Shown: positions 1 to 13,755 of the stretch, piece after piece
How the letters are laid out: the number at the start of each line of letters is the position of its first letter
Numbering within the stretch: the stretch's first letter is position 1
Assembly: GCA_963920705.1 (NCBI GenBank)
Contig: CAWUCO010000207.1
Location: 1,178,001 to 1,242,000 of the forward strand
From: Odiellus spinosus
Taxonomy: Eukaryota; Arthropoda; Arachnida; Opiliones; Phalangiidae
Reading direction: 5' to 3'
DNA: 64,000 nucleotides
Made by a program: the position numbers and the translations under genes
The notes under the pieces: generated by a model
Seen by the model: the letters and a program-made list of their open reading frames with translations, nothing else
Databases searched by the model: none
Told to the model about the DNA's origin: nothing

Positions 1-2193
1 ATTTGCGGAACTGCACTTGGGAAAATTGCGGATCTGCACTTGGGAAATTTGCGGATCTGCACTTGAGAAATTTGCGGATCTATACTTGGAAAATTTGCGG
101 ATCTGCACTTGGAAAATTTGCGGATCTGCACTTGGAAAATTTGTGGATCTGCACTTGGGAAATTTCTGGATCTGCACTTGGGAAATTTCTGGATCTGCAC
201 TTGGGAAATTTGTGGATCTGCAATTGGGAAGTTTGTGGATCTGCACTTGGGAAATAACTGGATCTGCACTAGGGAAATTTCTGGATCTGCACTTGGGAAA
301 TTTGTGGATCTGCACTTGGGAAAATTGCGGATCTGCACTTGGGAAGTTTGCGGATCTGCACTTGGGAAATTTCTGGATCTGCACTTGGAAAATTTGTGGA
401 TCTGCACTTGGGAAATTTGCGGATCTGCACTTGGGAAATTTGCGGATCTGCACTTGGGAAATTTGCGGATCTGCAATTGGGAAGTTTGTGGATCTGCACT
501 TGGGAAATAACTGGATCTGCACTAGGGAAATTTCTGGATCTGCACTTGGGAAATTTGTGGATCTGCACTTGGGAAAATTGCGGATCTGCACTTGGGAAGT
601 TTGCGGATCTGCACTTGGGAAATTTCTGGATCTGCACTTGGAAAATTTGTGGATCTGCACTTGGGAAAATACTTTATCTGCACTTGGGAAATTTCTGGAT
701 CTGCACTTGGGAAATTTGTGGATCTGCACTTGGGAAATTTGCGGATCTGCACTTGGGAAATTTGCGGATCTGCACTTGGGAAATTTGCGGATCTTCACTT
801 GGGAAATTTATGGATCTGCACTTAGAAAATTTGTGGATCTGCACTTGGAAAATTTCTGGATCTGCACTTGGGAAATTTGCGGATCTGCACTTGGGAAATT
901 TGCGGATCTGCACTTGGGAAATTTGCGGAACTGCACTTGGGAAATTTGCGGATCTGCACTTGGGAAATTTCTGGATCTGCACTTGGGAAATTTGCGGATC
1001 TGCACTTGGGAAATTTGTGGATCTTCACTTGGGAAATTTGCGGAACTGCACTTGGGAAATTTGCGGATCTGCACTAGGGAAATTTCTGGATCTGCACTAG
1101 GGAAATTTCTGGATCTGCACTTGGAAAATTTCTGGATCTGCACTTTGGAAATTTGTGGATCTGCACTTGGGAAAATTGTGGATCTGCACTAGGGAAATTT
1201 CTGGATCTGCACTTGGGAAATTTGCGGATCTGCACTTGGGAAATTTCTGGATCTGCACAAGGAAATTTCTGGATCTGCACTTGGAAAATTTGTGGATCTG
1301 CACTTTGGACATTTGTGGATCTGCACTTGGGAAAATTGTGGATCTGCACTTGGGAAATTTCTGGATCTGCACTTGGGAAATTTGTGAATCTGCACTTGGG
1401 AAATTTGTGGATCTGCACTAGGGAAATTTGTGGATCTGCACTTTTGAAATTTGCGTATCTGTACTTGGGAAATTTGTGGATCTGCACTTGGGAAATTTGC
1501 GGATCTGCACTTGGGAAATTTGCGGATCTGCACTTGGGAAATTTGCAGATCTGCACTTGGGAAATTTGCGGATCTGCACTTGGGAAAATTGCGGATCTGC
1601 ACTTGGGAAATTTGCGGATCTGCACTTGGGAAATTTCTGGATCTGCACAAGGAAATTTCTGGATCTGCACTTGGAAAATTTGTGGATCTGCACTTTTGAA
1701 ATTTGCGTATCTGTACTTGGGAAATTTGTGGATCTGCACTTGGGAAATTTGCGGATCTGTACATGAGAAATTTGCGGATCTGCACTTGGGAAATTTGTGG
1801 ATCTGCACTTGGGAAATTTGTGGATCTGCACAAGGAAAATTTCTGGATCTGCACAAGGGAAATTTGTGGATCTGCACTTGGAAAATTTGTGGATCTGCAC
1901 TTTGGAAATTTGTGGATCTGCACTTGGGAAAATTGTGGATCTGCACTTGGGAAATTTCTGGATCTGCACTTGGGAAATTTCTGGATCTGCACTTTGGAAA
2001 TTTGTGGATCTGCACTTGGGAAATTTTTGGATCTGCACTTGGGAAATTTGTGGATCTGCACTTGGGAAATTTGCGGATCTGCACTTGGGAAATTGGCGGA
2101 ACTACACTTGGGAAATTTACGGATCTGCACTTGGGAAATTTGCGGATCTGCACTTGGGAAATTTGGGGATCTGCACTTGGGAAATTTGTGGAT
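1..2193. repeat. Domain I HOR copy A1 (left-truncated by window)
   Basis: This copy matches positions 4,023 onward at an offset of 4,022 bp over at least the first 1.2 kb; the translated frames there are identical. It carries the paired AAATAACTGG markers (TAA at 255-257 and 508-510, 253 bp apart) and the AATACTTTATC unit near 668. It ends before the GTGGATCTACAC marker that opens the next copy. Spacing of matched markers to copy A2 is 2,229 bp, so about 35 bp lie outside the window. Confidence 0.8.
231..535. repeat. Paired AAATAACTGG markers, 253 bp apart (type example)
   Basis: A GGGAAGTTTGTGG unit, an AAATAACTGG unit and a CACTAGGG unit occur twice, 11 units apart. The same pair spacing of 253 bp is seen at 2,486/2,739, 4,279/4,532, 6,646/6,899, 7,681/7,934, 12,047/12,300 and 14,048/14,301. 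The TAA inside the marker ends many + strand frames. Confidence 0.85.
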
Positions 2194-3986
2194 CTACACT
2201 TGGGAAATTTGCGGATTTGCACTTGGGAAATTTGCGGAACTGCACTTGGGAAAATTGCGGATCTGCACTTGGGAAATTTGCGGATCTGCACTTGAGAAAT
2301 TTGCGGATCTATACTTGGAAAATTTGCGGATCTGCACTTGGAAAATTTGCGGATCTGCACTTGGAAAATTTGTGGATCTGCACTTGGGAAATTTCTGGAT
2401 CTGCACTTGGGAAATTTCTGGATCTGCACTTGGGAAATTTGTGGATCTGCAATTGGGAAGTTTGTGGATCTGCACTTGGGAAATAACTGGATCTGCACTA
2501 GGGAAATTTCTGGATCTGCACTTGGGAAATTTGTGGATCTGCACTTGGGAAAATTGCGGATCTGCACTTGGGAAGTTTGCGGATCTGCACTTGGGAAATT
2601 TCTGGATCTGCACTTGAGAAATTTGTGGATCTGCACTTGGGAAATTTGCGGATCTGCACTTGGGAAATTTGCGGATCTGCACTTGGGAAATTTGCGGATC
2701 TGCAATTGGGAAGTTTGTGGATCTGCACTTGGGAAATAACTGGATCTGCACTAGGGAAATTTCTGGATCTGCACTTGGGAAATTTGTGGATCTGCACTTG
2801 GGAAAATTGCGGATCTGCACTTGGGAAGTTTGCGGATCTGCACTTGGGAAATTTCTGGATCTGCACTTGGAAAATTTGTGGATCTGCACTTGGGAAAATA
2901 CTGGATCTGCACTTGGGAAATTTCTGGATCTGCACTTGGGAAATTTGTGGATCTGCACTTGGGAAATTTGCGGATCTGCACTTGGGAAATTTGCGGATCT
3001 GCACTTGGGAAATTTGCGGATCTTCACTTGGGAAATTTATGGATCTGCACTTAGAAAATTTGTGGATCTGCACTTGGAAAATTTCTGGATCTGCACTTGG
3101 GAAATTTGCGGATCTGCACTTGGGAAATTTGCGGATCTGCACTTGGGAAATTTGCGGAACTGCACTTGGGAAATTTGCGGATCTGCGCTTGGGAAATTTC
3201 TGGATCTGAACTTGGGAAATTTGCGGATCTGCACTTGGGAAATTTGTGGATCTTCACTTGGGAAATTTGCGGAACTGCACTTGGGAAATTTGCGGATCTG
3301 CACTAGGGAAATTTCTGGATCTGCACTAGGGAAATTTCTGGATCTGCACTTGGAAAATTTCTGGATCTGCACTTTGGAAATTTGTGGATCTGCACTTGGG
3401 AAAATTGTGGATCTGCACTAGGGAAATTTCTGGATCTGCACTTGGGAAATTTGCGGATCTGCACTTGGGAAATTTCTGGATCTGCACAAGGAAATTTCTG
3501 GATCTGCACTTGGAAAATTTGTGGATCTGCACTTTGGACATTTGTGGATCTGCACTTGGGAAAATTGTGGATCTGCACTTGGGAAATTTCTGGATCTGCA
3601 CTTGGGAAATTTGTGGATCTGCACTTGGGAAATTTGTGGATCTGCACTAGGGAAATTTGTGGATCTGCACTTTTGAAATTTGCGTATCTGTACTTGGGAA
3701 ATTTGTGGATCTGCACTTGGGAAATTTGCGGATCTGCACTTGGGAAATTTGCGGATCTGCACTTGGGAAATTTGCAGATCTGCACTTGGGAAATTTGCGG
3801 ATCTGCACTTGGAAAATTTGTGGATCTGCACTTGGGAAATTTCTGGATCTGCACTTGGGAAATTTCTGGATCTGCACTTGGGAAATTTGTGGATCTGCAA
3901 TTGGGAAGTTTGTGGATCTGCACTTGGGAAATTTGCGGATCTGCACTTGGGAAATTTGGGGATCTGCACTTGGGAAATTTGTGGAT
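2194..3986. repeat. Domain I HOR copy A2, 1,793 bp
   Basis: The copy runs from one GTGGATCTACAC marker to the next. It has the paired AAATAACTGG markers (2,486 and 2,739). It differs from A1, A3 and A5 in having AATACTGGATC instead of AATACTTTATC near 2,898. Its tail (about 3,657-3,986) jumps to an early-HOR segment, a junction shared with A4. Confidence 0.75.
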
Positions 3987-6353
3987 CTACACTTGGGAAA
4001 TTTGCGGATTTGCACTTGGGAAATTTGCGGAACTGCACTTGGGAAAATTGCGGATCTGCACTTGGGAAATTTGCGGATCTGCACTTGAGAAATTTGCGGA
4101 TCTATACTTGGAAAATTTGCGGATCTGCACTTGGAAAATTTGCGGATCTGCACTTGGAAAATTTGTGGATCTGCACTTGGGAAATTTCTGGATCTGCACT
4201 TGGGAAATTTCTGGATCTGCACTTGGGAAATTTGTGGATCTGCAATTGGGAAGTTTGTGGATCTGCACTTGGGAAATAACTGGATCTGCACTAGGGAAAT
4301 TTCTGGATCTGCACTTGGGAAATTTGTGGATCTGCACTTGGGAAAATTGCGGATCTGCACTTGGGAAGTTTGCGGATCTGCACTTGGGAAATTTCTGGAT
4401 CTGCACTTGGAAAATTTGTGGATCTGCACTTGGGAAATTTGCGGATCTGCACTTGGGAAATTTGCGGATCTGCACTTGGGAAATTTGCGGATCTGCAATT
4501 GGGAAGTTTGTGGATCTGCACTTGGGAAATAACTGGATCTGCACTAGGGAAATTTCTGGATCTGCACTTGGGAAATTTGTGGATCTGCACTTGGGAAAAT
4601 TGCGGATCTGCACTTGGGAAGTTTGCGGATCTGCACTTGGGAAATTTCTGGATCTGCACTTGGAAAATTTGTGGATCTGCACTTGGGAAAATACTTTATC
4701 TGCACTTGGGAAATTTCTGGATCTGCACTTGGGAAATTTGTGGATCTGCACTTGGGAAATTTGCGGATCTGCACTTGGGAAATTTGCGGATCTGCACTTG
4801 GGAAATTTGCGGATCTTCACTTGGGAAATTTATGGATCTGCACTTAGAAAATTTGTGGATCTGCACTTGGAAAATTTCTGGATCTGCACTTGGGAAATTT
4901 GCGGATCTGCACTTGGGAAATTTGCGGATCTGCACTTGGGAAATTTGCGGAACTGCACTTGGGAAATTTGCGGATCTGCACTTGGGAAATTTCTGGATCT
5001 GCACTTGGGAAATTTGCGGATCTGCACTTGGGAAATTTGTGGATCTTCACTTGGGAAATTTGCGGAACTGCACTTGGGAAATTTGCGGATCTGCACTAGG
5101 GAAATTTCTGGATCTGCACTAGGGAAATTTCTGGATCTGCACTTGGAAAATTTCTGGATCTGCACTTTGGAAATTTGTGGATCTGCACTTGGGAAAATTG
5201 TGGATCTGCACTAGGGAAATTTCTGGATCTGCACTTGGGAAATTTGCGGATCTGCACTTGGGAAATTTCTGGATCTGCACAAGGAAATTTCTGGATCTGC
5301 ACTTGGAAAATTTGTGGATCTGCACTTTGGACATTTGTGGATCTGCACTTGGGAAAATTGTGGATCTGCACTTGGGAAATTTCTGGATCTGCACTTGGGA
5401 AATTTGTGAATCTGCACTTGGGAAATTTGTGGATCTGCACTAGGGAAATTTGTGGATCTGCACTTTTGAAATTTGCGTATCTGTACTTGGGAAATTTGTG
5501 GATCTGCACTTGGGAAATTTGCGGATCTGCACTTGGGAAATTTGCGGATCTGCACTTGGGAAATTTGCAGATCTGCACTTGGGAAATTTGCGGATCTGCA
5601 CTTGGGAAAATTGCGGATCTGCACTTGGGAAATTTGCGGATCTGCACTTGGGAAATTTCTGGATCTGCACAAGGAAATTTCTGGATCTGCACTTGGAAAA
5701 TTTGTGGATCTGCACTTTGGACATTTGTGGATCTGCACTTGGGAAAATTGTGGATCTGCACTTGGGAAATTTCTGGATCTGCACTTGGGAAATTTGTGGA
5801 TCTGCACTTGGGAAATTTGTGGATCTGCACTAGGGAAATTTGTGGATCTGCACTTTTGAAATTTGCGTATCTGTACTTGGGAAATTTGTGGATCTGCACT
5901 TGGGAAATTTGCGGATCTGTACATGAGAAATTTGCGGATCTGCACTTGGGAAATTTGTGGATCTGCACTTGGGAAATTTGTGGATCTGCACAAGGAAAAT
6001 TTCTGGATCTGCACAAGGGAAATTTGTGGATCTGCACTTGGAAAATTTGTGGATCTGCACTTTGGAAATTTGTGGATCTGCACTTGGGAAAATTGTGGAT
6101 CTGCACTTGGGAAATTTCTGGATCTGCACTTGGGAAATTTGTGGATCTGCACTTGGGAAATTTCTGGATCTGCACTTTGGAAATTTGTGGATCTGCACTT
6201 GGGAAATTTTTGGATCTGCACTTGGGAAATTTGCGGATCTGCACTTGGGAAATTGGCGGAACTACTCTTGGGAAATTTACGGATCTGCACTTGGGAAATT
6301 TGCGGATCTGCACTTGGGAAATTTGGGGATCTGCACTTGGGAAATTTGTGGAT
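3987..6353. repeat. Domain I HOR copy A3, full length 2,367 bp
   Basis: This is one of two copies with the full 2,367-bp length (103 units minus 2 nt; two 22-nt CACAAGGAAATTT units explain the shortfall). It matches A5 at an offset of 3,402 bp with very few changes, for example in the 426-codon frames beginning at 5,175 and 8,577. It carries AAATAACTGG pairs at 4,279 and 4,532. Confidence 0.8.
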
Positions 6354-8616
6354 CTACACTTGGGAAATTTGCGGATTTGCACTTGGGAAATTTGCGGAAC
6401 TGCACTTGGGAAAATTGCGGATCTGCACTTGGGAAATTTGCGGATCTGCACTTGAGAAATTTGCGGATCTATACTTGGAAAATTTGCGGATCTGCACTTG
6501 GAAAATTTGCGGATCTGCACTTGGAAAATTTGTGGATCTGCACTTGGGAAATTTCTGGATCTGCACTTGGGAAATTTCTGGATCTGCACTTGGGAAATTT
6601 GTGGATCTGCAATTGGGAAGTTTGTGGATCTGCACTTGGGAAATAACTGGATCTGCACTAGGGAAATTTCTGGATCTGCACTTGGGAAATTTGTGGATCT
6701 GCACTTGGGAAAATTGCGGATCTGCACTTGGGAAGTTTGCGGATCTGCACTTGGGAAATTTCTGGATCTGCACTTGGAAAATTTGTGGATCTGCACTTGG
6801 GAAATTTGCGGATCTGCACTTGCGAAATTTGCGGATCTGCACTTGGGAAATTTGCGGATCTGCAATTGGGAAGTTTGTGGATCTGCACTTGGGAAATAAC
6901 TGGATCTGCACTAGGGAAATTTCTGGATCTGCACTTGGGAAATTTGTGGATCTGCACTTGGGAAAATTGCGGATCTGCACTTGGGAAGTTTGCGGATCTG
7001 CACTTGGGAAATTTCTGGATCTGCACTTGGAAAATTTGTGGATCTGCACTAGGGAAATTTGTGGATCTGCACTTTTGAAATTTGCGTATCTGTACTTGGG
7101 AAATTTGTGGATCTGCACTTGGGAAATTTGCGGATCTGCACTTGGGAAATTTGCGGATCTGCACTTGGGAAATTTGCAGATCTGCACTTGGGAAATTTGC
7201 GGATCTGCACTTGGAAAATTTGTGGATCTGCACTTGGGAAATTTCTGGATCTGCACTTGGGAAATTTCTGGATCTGCACTTGGGAAATTTGTGGATCTGC
7301 AATTGGGAAGTTTGTGGATCTGCACTTGGGAAATTTGCGGATCTGCACTTGGGAAATTTGGGGATCTGCACTTGGGAAATTTGTGGATCTACACTTGGGA
7401 AATTTGCGGATTTGCACTTGGGAAATTTGCGGAACTGCACTTGGGAAAATTGCGGATCTGCACTTGGGAAATTTGCGGATCTGCACTTGAGAAATTTGCG
7501 GATCTATACTTGGAAAATTTGCGGATCTGCACTTGGAAAATTTGCGGATCTGCACTTGGAAAATTTGTGGATCTGCACTTGGGAAATTTCTGGATCTGCA
7601 CTTGGGAAATTTCTGGATCTGCACTTGGGAAATTTGTGGATCTGCAATTGGGAAGTTTGTGGATCTGCACTTGGGAAATAACTGGATCTGCACTAGGGAA
7701 ATTTCTGGATCTGCACTTGGGAAATTTGTGGATCTGCACTTGGGAAAATTGCGGATCTGCACTTGGGAAGTTTGCGGATCTGCACTTGGGAAATTTCTGG
7801 ATCTGCACTTGGAAAATTTGTGGATCTGCACTTGGGAAATTTGCGGATCTGCACTTGGGAAATTTGCGGATCTGCACTTGGGAAATTTGCGGATCTGCAA
7901 TTGGGAAGTTTGTGGATCTGCACTTGGGAAATAACTGGATCTGCACTAGGGAAATTTCTGGATCTGCACTTGGGAAATTTGTGGATCTGCACTTGGGAAA
8001 ATTGCGGATCTGCACTTGGGAAGTTTGCGGATCTGCACTTGGGAAATTTCTGGATCTGCACTTGGAAAATTTGTGGATCTGCACTTGGGAAAATACTTTA
8101 TCTGCACTTGGGAAATTTCTGGATCTGCACTTGGGAAATTTGTGGATCTGCACTTGGGAAATTTGCGGATCTGCACTTGGGAAATTTGCGGATCTGCACT
8201 TGGGAAATTTGCGGATCTTCACTTGGGAAATTTATGGATCTGCACTTAGAAAATTTGTGGATCTGCACTTGGAAAATTTCTGGATCTGCACTTGGGAAAT
8301 TTGCGGATCTGCACTTGGGAAATTTGCGGATCTGCACTTGGGAAATTTGCGGAACTGCACTTGGGAAATTTGCGGATCTGCACTTGGGAAATTTCTGGAT
8401 CTGCACTTGGGAAATTTGCGGATCTGCACTTGGGAAATTTGTGGATCTTCACTTGGGAAATTTGCGGAACTGCACTTGGGAAATTTGCGGATCTGCACTA
8501 GGGAAATTTCTGGATCTGCACTAGGGAAATTTCTGGATCTGCACTTGGAAAATTTCTGGATCTGCACTTTGGAAATTTGTGGATCTGCACTTGGGAAAAT
8601 TGTGGATCTGCACTAG
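5863..8616 (+). other. 917-codon open frame produced by the satellite; not called as a gene
   Basis: This is the longest + strand frame. It reads as variants of GSALGKFADLHL plus GNLRICTWEIC, the 23-residue sense period. It starts at a chance ATG in a variant unit and ends at a TAG from a CACTAGGG unit, in the middle of the array. It spans the A3/A4/A5 boundaries without regard to repeat structure. No coding signal separates it from the other two + frames. Confidence 0.85.
6354..7388. repeat. Domain I HOR copy A4, truncated, 1,035 bp
   Basis: The copy is exactly 45 units. It keeps the AAATAACTGG pair (6,646 and 6,899), then at about 7,040 jumps to the CACTAGGGAAATTTGTGG / CACTTTTGAAATTTGCG segment. 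From about 7,059 on it matches 3,657-3,986 of A2, so A4+A5 repeats the end of A2 plus A3 as a 3,402-bp block. Confidence 0.75.
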
Positions 8617-9755
8617 GGAAATTTCTGGATCTGCACTTGGGAAATTTGCGGATCTGCACTTGGGAAATTTCTGGATCTGCACAAGGAAATTTCTGGATCT
8701 GCACTTGGAAAGTTTGTGGATCTGCACTTTGGACATTTGTGGATCTGCACTTGGGAAAATTGTGGATCTGCACTTGGGAAATTTCTGGATCTGCACTTGG
8801 GAAATTTGTGAATCTGCACTTGGGAAATTTGTGGATCTGCACTAGGGAAATTTGTGGATCTGCACTTTTGAAATTTGCGTATCTGTACTTGGGAAATTTG
8901 TGGATCTGCACTTGGGAAATTTGCGGATCTGCACTTGGGAAATTTGCGGATCTGCACTTGGGAAATTTGCAGATCTGCACTTGGGAAATTTGCGGATCTG
9001 CACTTGGGAAAATTGCGGATCTGCACTTGGGAAATTTGCGGATCTGCACTTGGGAAATTTCTGGATCTGCACAAGGAAATTTCTGGATCTGCACTTGGAA
9101 AATTTGTGGATCTGCACTTTGGACATTTGTGGATCTGCACTTGGGAAAATTGTGGATCTGCACTTGGGAAATTTCTGGATCTGCACTTGGGAAATTTGTG
9201 GATCTGCACTTGGGAAATTTGTGGATCTGCACTAGGGAAATTTGTGGATCTGCACTTTTGAAATTTGCGTATCTGTACTTGGGAAATTTGTGGATCTGCA
9301 CTTGGGAAATTTGCGGATCTGTACATGAGAAATTTGCGGATCTGCACTTGGGAAATTTGTGGATCTGCACTTGGGAAATTTGTGGATCTGCACAAGGAAA
9401 ATTTCTGGATCTGCACAAGGGAAATTTGTGGATCTGCACTTGGAAAATTTGTGGATCTGCACTTTGGAAATTTGTGGATCTGCACTTGGGAAAATTGTGG
9501 ATCTGCACTTGGGAAATTTCTGGATCTGCACTTGGGAAATTTGTGGATCTGCACTTGGGAAATTTCTGGATCTGCACTTTGGAAATTTGTGGATCTGCAC
9601 TTGGGAAATTTTTGGATCTGCACTTGGGAAATTTGCGGATCTGCACTTGGGAAATTGGCGGAACTACTCTTGGGAAATTTACGGATCTGCACTTGGGAAA
9701 TTTGCGGATCTGCACTTGGGAAATTTGGGGATCTGCACTAGGGAAATTTGTGGAT
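7389..9755. repeat. Domain I HOR copy A5, full length 2,367 bp
   Basis: This is the second full-length copy. It is nearly identical to A3 at +3,402 bp. A private difference is TTGGAAAGTTTGTGG near 8,705, where A3 has TTGGAAAATTTGTGG. AAATAACTGG pairs lie at 7,681 and 7,934. Confidence 0.8.
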
Positions 9756-11754
9756 CTACACTTGGGAAATTTGCGGATTTGCACTTGGGAAATTTGCGGA
9801 ACTGCACTTGGGAAAATTGCGGATCTGCACTTGGGAAATTTGCGGATCTGCACTTGAGAAATTTGCGGATCTATACTTGGAAAATTTGCGGATCTGCACT
9901 TGGAAAATTTGCGGATCTGCACTTGGAAAATTTGTGGATCTGCACTTGGGAAATTTCTGGATCTGCACTTGGGAAATTTGTGGATCTGCACTTGGGAAAA
10001 TTGCGGATCTGCACTTGGGAAGTTTGCGGATCTGCACTTGGGAAATTTCTGGATCTGCACTTGGAAAATTTGTGGATCTGCACTTGGGAAAATACTTTAT
10101 CTGCACTTGGGAAATTTCTGGATCTGCACTTGGGAAATTTGTGGATCTGCACTTGGGAAATTTGCGGATCTGCACTTGGGAAATTTGCGGATCTGCACTT
10201 GGGAAATTTGCGGATCTTCACTTGGGAAATTTATGGATCTGCACTTAGAAAATTTGTGGATCTGCACTTGGAAAATTTCTGGATCTGCACTTGGGAAATT
10301 TGCGGATCTGCACTTGGGAAATTTGCGGATCTGCACTTGGGAAATTTGCGGAACTGCACTTGGGAAATTTGCGGATCTGCACTTGGGAAATTTCTGGATC
10401 TGCACTTGGGAAATTTGCGGATCTGCACTTGGGAAATTTGTGGATCTTCACTTGGGAAATTTGCGGAACTGCACTTGGGAAATTTGCGGATCTGCACTAG
10501 GGAAATTTCTGGATCTGCACTAGGGAAATTTCTGGATCTGCACTTGGAAAATTTCTGGATCTGCACTTTGGAAATTTGTGGATCTGCACTTGGGAAAATT
10601 GTGGATCTGCACTAGGGAAATTTCTGGATCTGCACTTGGGAAATTTGCGGATCTGCACTTGGGAAATTTCTGGATCTGCACAAGGAAATTTCTGGATCTG
10701 CACTTGGAAAATTTGTGGATCTGCACTTTGGACATTTGTGGATCTGCACTTGGGAAAATTGTGGATCTGCACTTGGGAAATTTCTGGATCTGCACTTGGG
10801 AAATTTGTGAATCTGCACTTGGGAAATTTGTGGATCTGCACTAGGGAAATTTGTGGATCTGCACTTTTGAAATTTGCGTATCTGTACTTGGGAAATTTGT
10901 GGATCTGCACTTGGGAAATTTGCGGATCTGCACTTGGGAAATTTGCGGATCTGCACTTGGGAAATTTGCAGATCTGCACTTGGGAAATTTGCGGATCTGC
11001 ACTTGGGAAAATTGCGGATCTGCACTTGGGAAATTTGCGGATCTGCACTTGGGAAATTTCTGGATCTGCACAAGGAAATTTCTGGATCTGCACTTGGAAA
11101 ATTTGTGGATCTGCACTTTGGACATTTGTGGATCTGCACTTGGGAAAATTGTGGATCTGCACTTGGGAAATTTCTGGATCTGCACTTGGGAAATTTGTGG
11201 ATCTGCACTTGGGAAATTTGTGGATCTGCACTAGGGAAATTTGTGGATCTGCACTTTTGAAATTTGCGTATCTGTACTTGGGAAATTTGTGGATCTGCAC
11301 TTGGGAAATTTGCGGATCTGTACATGAGAAATTTGCGGATCTGCACTTGGGAAATTTGTGGATCTGCACTTGGGAAATTTGTGGATCTGCACAAGGAAAA
11401 TTTCTGGATCTGCACAAGGGAAATTTGTGGATCTGCACTTGGAAAATTTGTGGATCTGCACTTTGGAAATTTGTGGATCTGCACTTGGGAAAATTGTGGA
11501 TCTGCACTTGGGAAATTTCTGGATCTGCACTTGGGAAATTTGTGGATCTGCACTTGGGAAATTTCTGGATCTGCACTTTGGAAATTTGTGGATCTGCACT
11601 TGGGAAATTTTTGGATCTGCACTTGGGAAATTTGCGGATCTGCACTTGGGAAATTGGCGGAACTACTCTTGGGAAATTTACGGATCTGCACTTGGGAAAT
11701 TTGCGGATCTGCACTTGGGAAATTTGGGGATCTGCACTTGGGAAATTTGTGGAT
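9756..11754. repeat. Domain I HOR copy A6, 1,999 bp, both markers deleted
   Basis: Flanking markers show this copy is 368 bp (exactly 16 units) shorter than the 2,367-bp form. The missing part is the segment around 9,940-9,990 that in other copies carries both AAATAACTGG markers. The rest follows A5 closely; the 426-codon + frame at 10,576 matches those at 5,175 and 8,577 except for a few residues. Confidence 0.75.
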
Positions 11755-13755
11755 CTACACTTGGGAAATTTGCGGATTTTTACTTGGGAAATTTGCGGAA
11801 CTGCACTTGGGAAAATTGCGGATCTGCACTTGGGAAATTTGCGGATCTGCACTTGAGAAATTTGCGGATCTATACTTGGAAAATTTGCGGATCTGCACTT
11901 GGAAAATTTGCGGATCTGCACTTGGAAAATTTGTGGATCTGCACTTGGGAAATTTCTGGATCTGCACTTGGGAAATTTCTGGATCTGCACTTGGGAAATT
12001 TGTGGATCTGCAATTGGGAAGTTTGTGGATCTGCACTTGGGAAATAACTGGATCTGCACTAGGGAAATTTCTGGATCTGCACTTGGGAAATTTGTGGATC
12101 TGCACTTGGGAAAATTGCGGATCTGCACTTGGGAAGTTTGCGGATCTGCACTTGGGAAATTTCTGGATCTGCACTTGGAAAATTTGTGGATCTGCACTTG
12201 GGAAATTTGCGGATCTGCACTTGGGAAATTGGCGGATCTGCACTTGGGAAATTTGCGGATCTGCAATTGGGAAGTTTGTGGATCTGCACTTGGGAAATAA
12301 CTGGATCTGCACTAGGGAAATTTCTGGATCTGCACTTGGGAAATTTGTGGATCTGCACTTGGGAAAATTGCGGATCTGCACTTGGGAAGTTTGCGGATCT
12401 GCACTTGGGAAATTTCTGGATCTGCACTTGGAAAATTTGTGGATCTGCACTTGGGAAAATACTGGATCTGCACTTGGGAAATTTCTGGATCTGCACTTGG
12501 GAAATTTGTGGATCTGCACTTGGGAAATTTGCGGATCTGCACTTGGGAAATTTGCGGATCTGCACTTGGGAAATTTGCGGATCTTCACTTGGGAAATTTA
12601 TGGATCTGCACTTAGAAAATTTGTGGATCTGCACTTGGAAAATTTCTGGATCTGCACTTGGGAAATTTGCGGATCTGCACTTGGGAAATTTGCGGATCTG
12701 CACTTGGGAAATTTGCGGAACTGCACTTGGGAAATTTGCGGATCTGCACTTGGGAAATTTCTGGATCTGCACTTGGGAAATTTTCGGATCTGCACTTGGG
12801 AAATTTGTGGATCTTCACTTGGGAAATTTGCGGAACTGCACTTGGGAAATTTGCGGATCTGCACTAGGGAAATTTCTGGATCTGCACTAGGGAAATTTCT
12901 GGATCTGCACTTGGAAAATTTCTGGATCTGCACTTTGGAAATTTGTGGATCTGCACTTGGGAAAATTGTGGATCTGCACTAGGGAAATTTCTGGATCTGC
13001 ACTTGGGAAATTTGCGGATCTGCACTTGGGAAATTTCTGGATCTGCACAAGGAAATTTCTGGATCTGCACTTGGAAAATTTGTGGATCTGCACTTTGGAC
13101 ATTTGTGGATCTGCACTTGGGAAAATTGTGGATCTGCACTTGGGAAATTTGTGGATCTGCACTTGGGAAATTTGTGGATCTGCACTTGGGAAATTTGTGG
13201 ATCTGCACTAGGGAAATTTGTGGATCTGCACTTTTGAAATTTGCGTATCTGTACTTGGGAAATTTGTGGATCTGCACTTGGGAAATTTGCGGATCTGTAC
13301 ATGAGAAATTTGCGGATCTGCACTTGGGAAATTTGTGGATCTGCACTTGGGAAATTTGTGGATCTGCACAAGGAAAATTTCTGGATCTGCACAAGGGAAA
13401 TTTGTGGATCTGCACTTGGAAAATTTGTGGATCTGTACTTTGGAAATTTGTGGATCTGCACTTGGGAAAATTGTGGATCTGCACTTGGGAAATTTCTGGA
13501 TCTGCACTTGGGAAATTTGTGGATCTGCACTTGGGAAATTTCTGGATCTGCACTTTGGAAATTTGTGGATCTGCACTTGGGAAATTTTTGGATCTGCACT
13601 TGGGAAATTTGTGGATCTGCACTTGGGAAATTTGCGGATCTGCACTTGGGAAATTGGCGGAACTACACTTGGGAAAATTTACGGATCTGCACTTGGGAAA
13701 TTTGCGGATCTGCACTTGGGAAATTTGGGGATCTGCACTTGGGAAATTTGTGGAT
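11755..13755. repeat. Domain I HOR copy A7, 2,001 bp
   Basis: This copy has the AATACTGGATC variant (near 12,459), as in A2, and AAATAACTGG pairs at 12,047 and 12,300. It has one 22-nt CACAAGG unit (near 13,045) and one 24-nt unit (GGGAAAATTTACGG near 13,672), so the two length changes cancel and the copy is exactly 87 units long. Confidence 0.75.
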
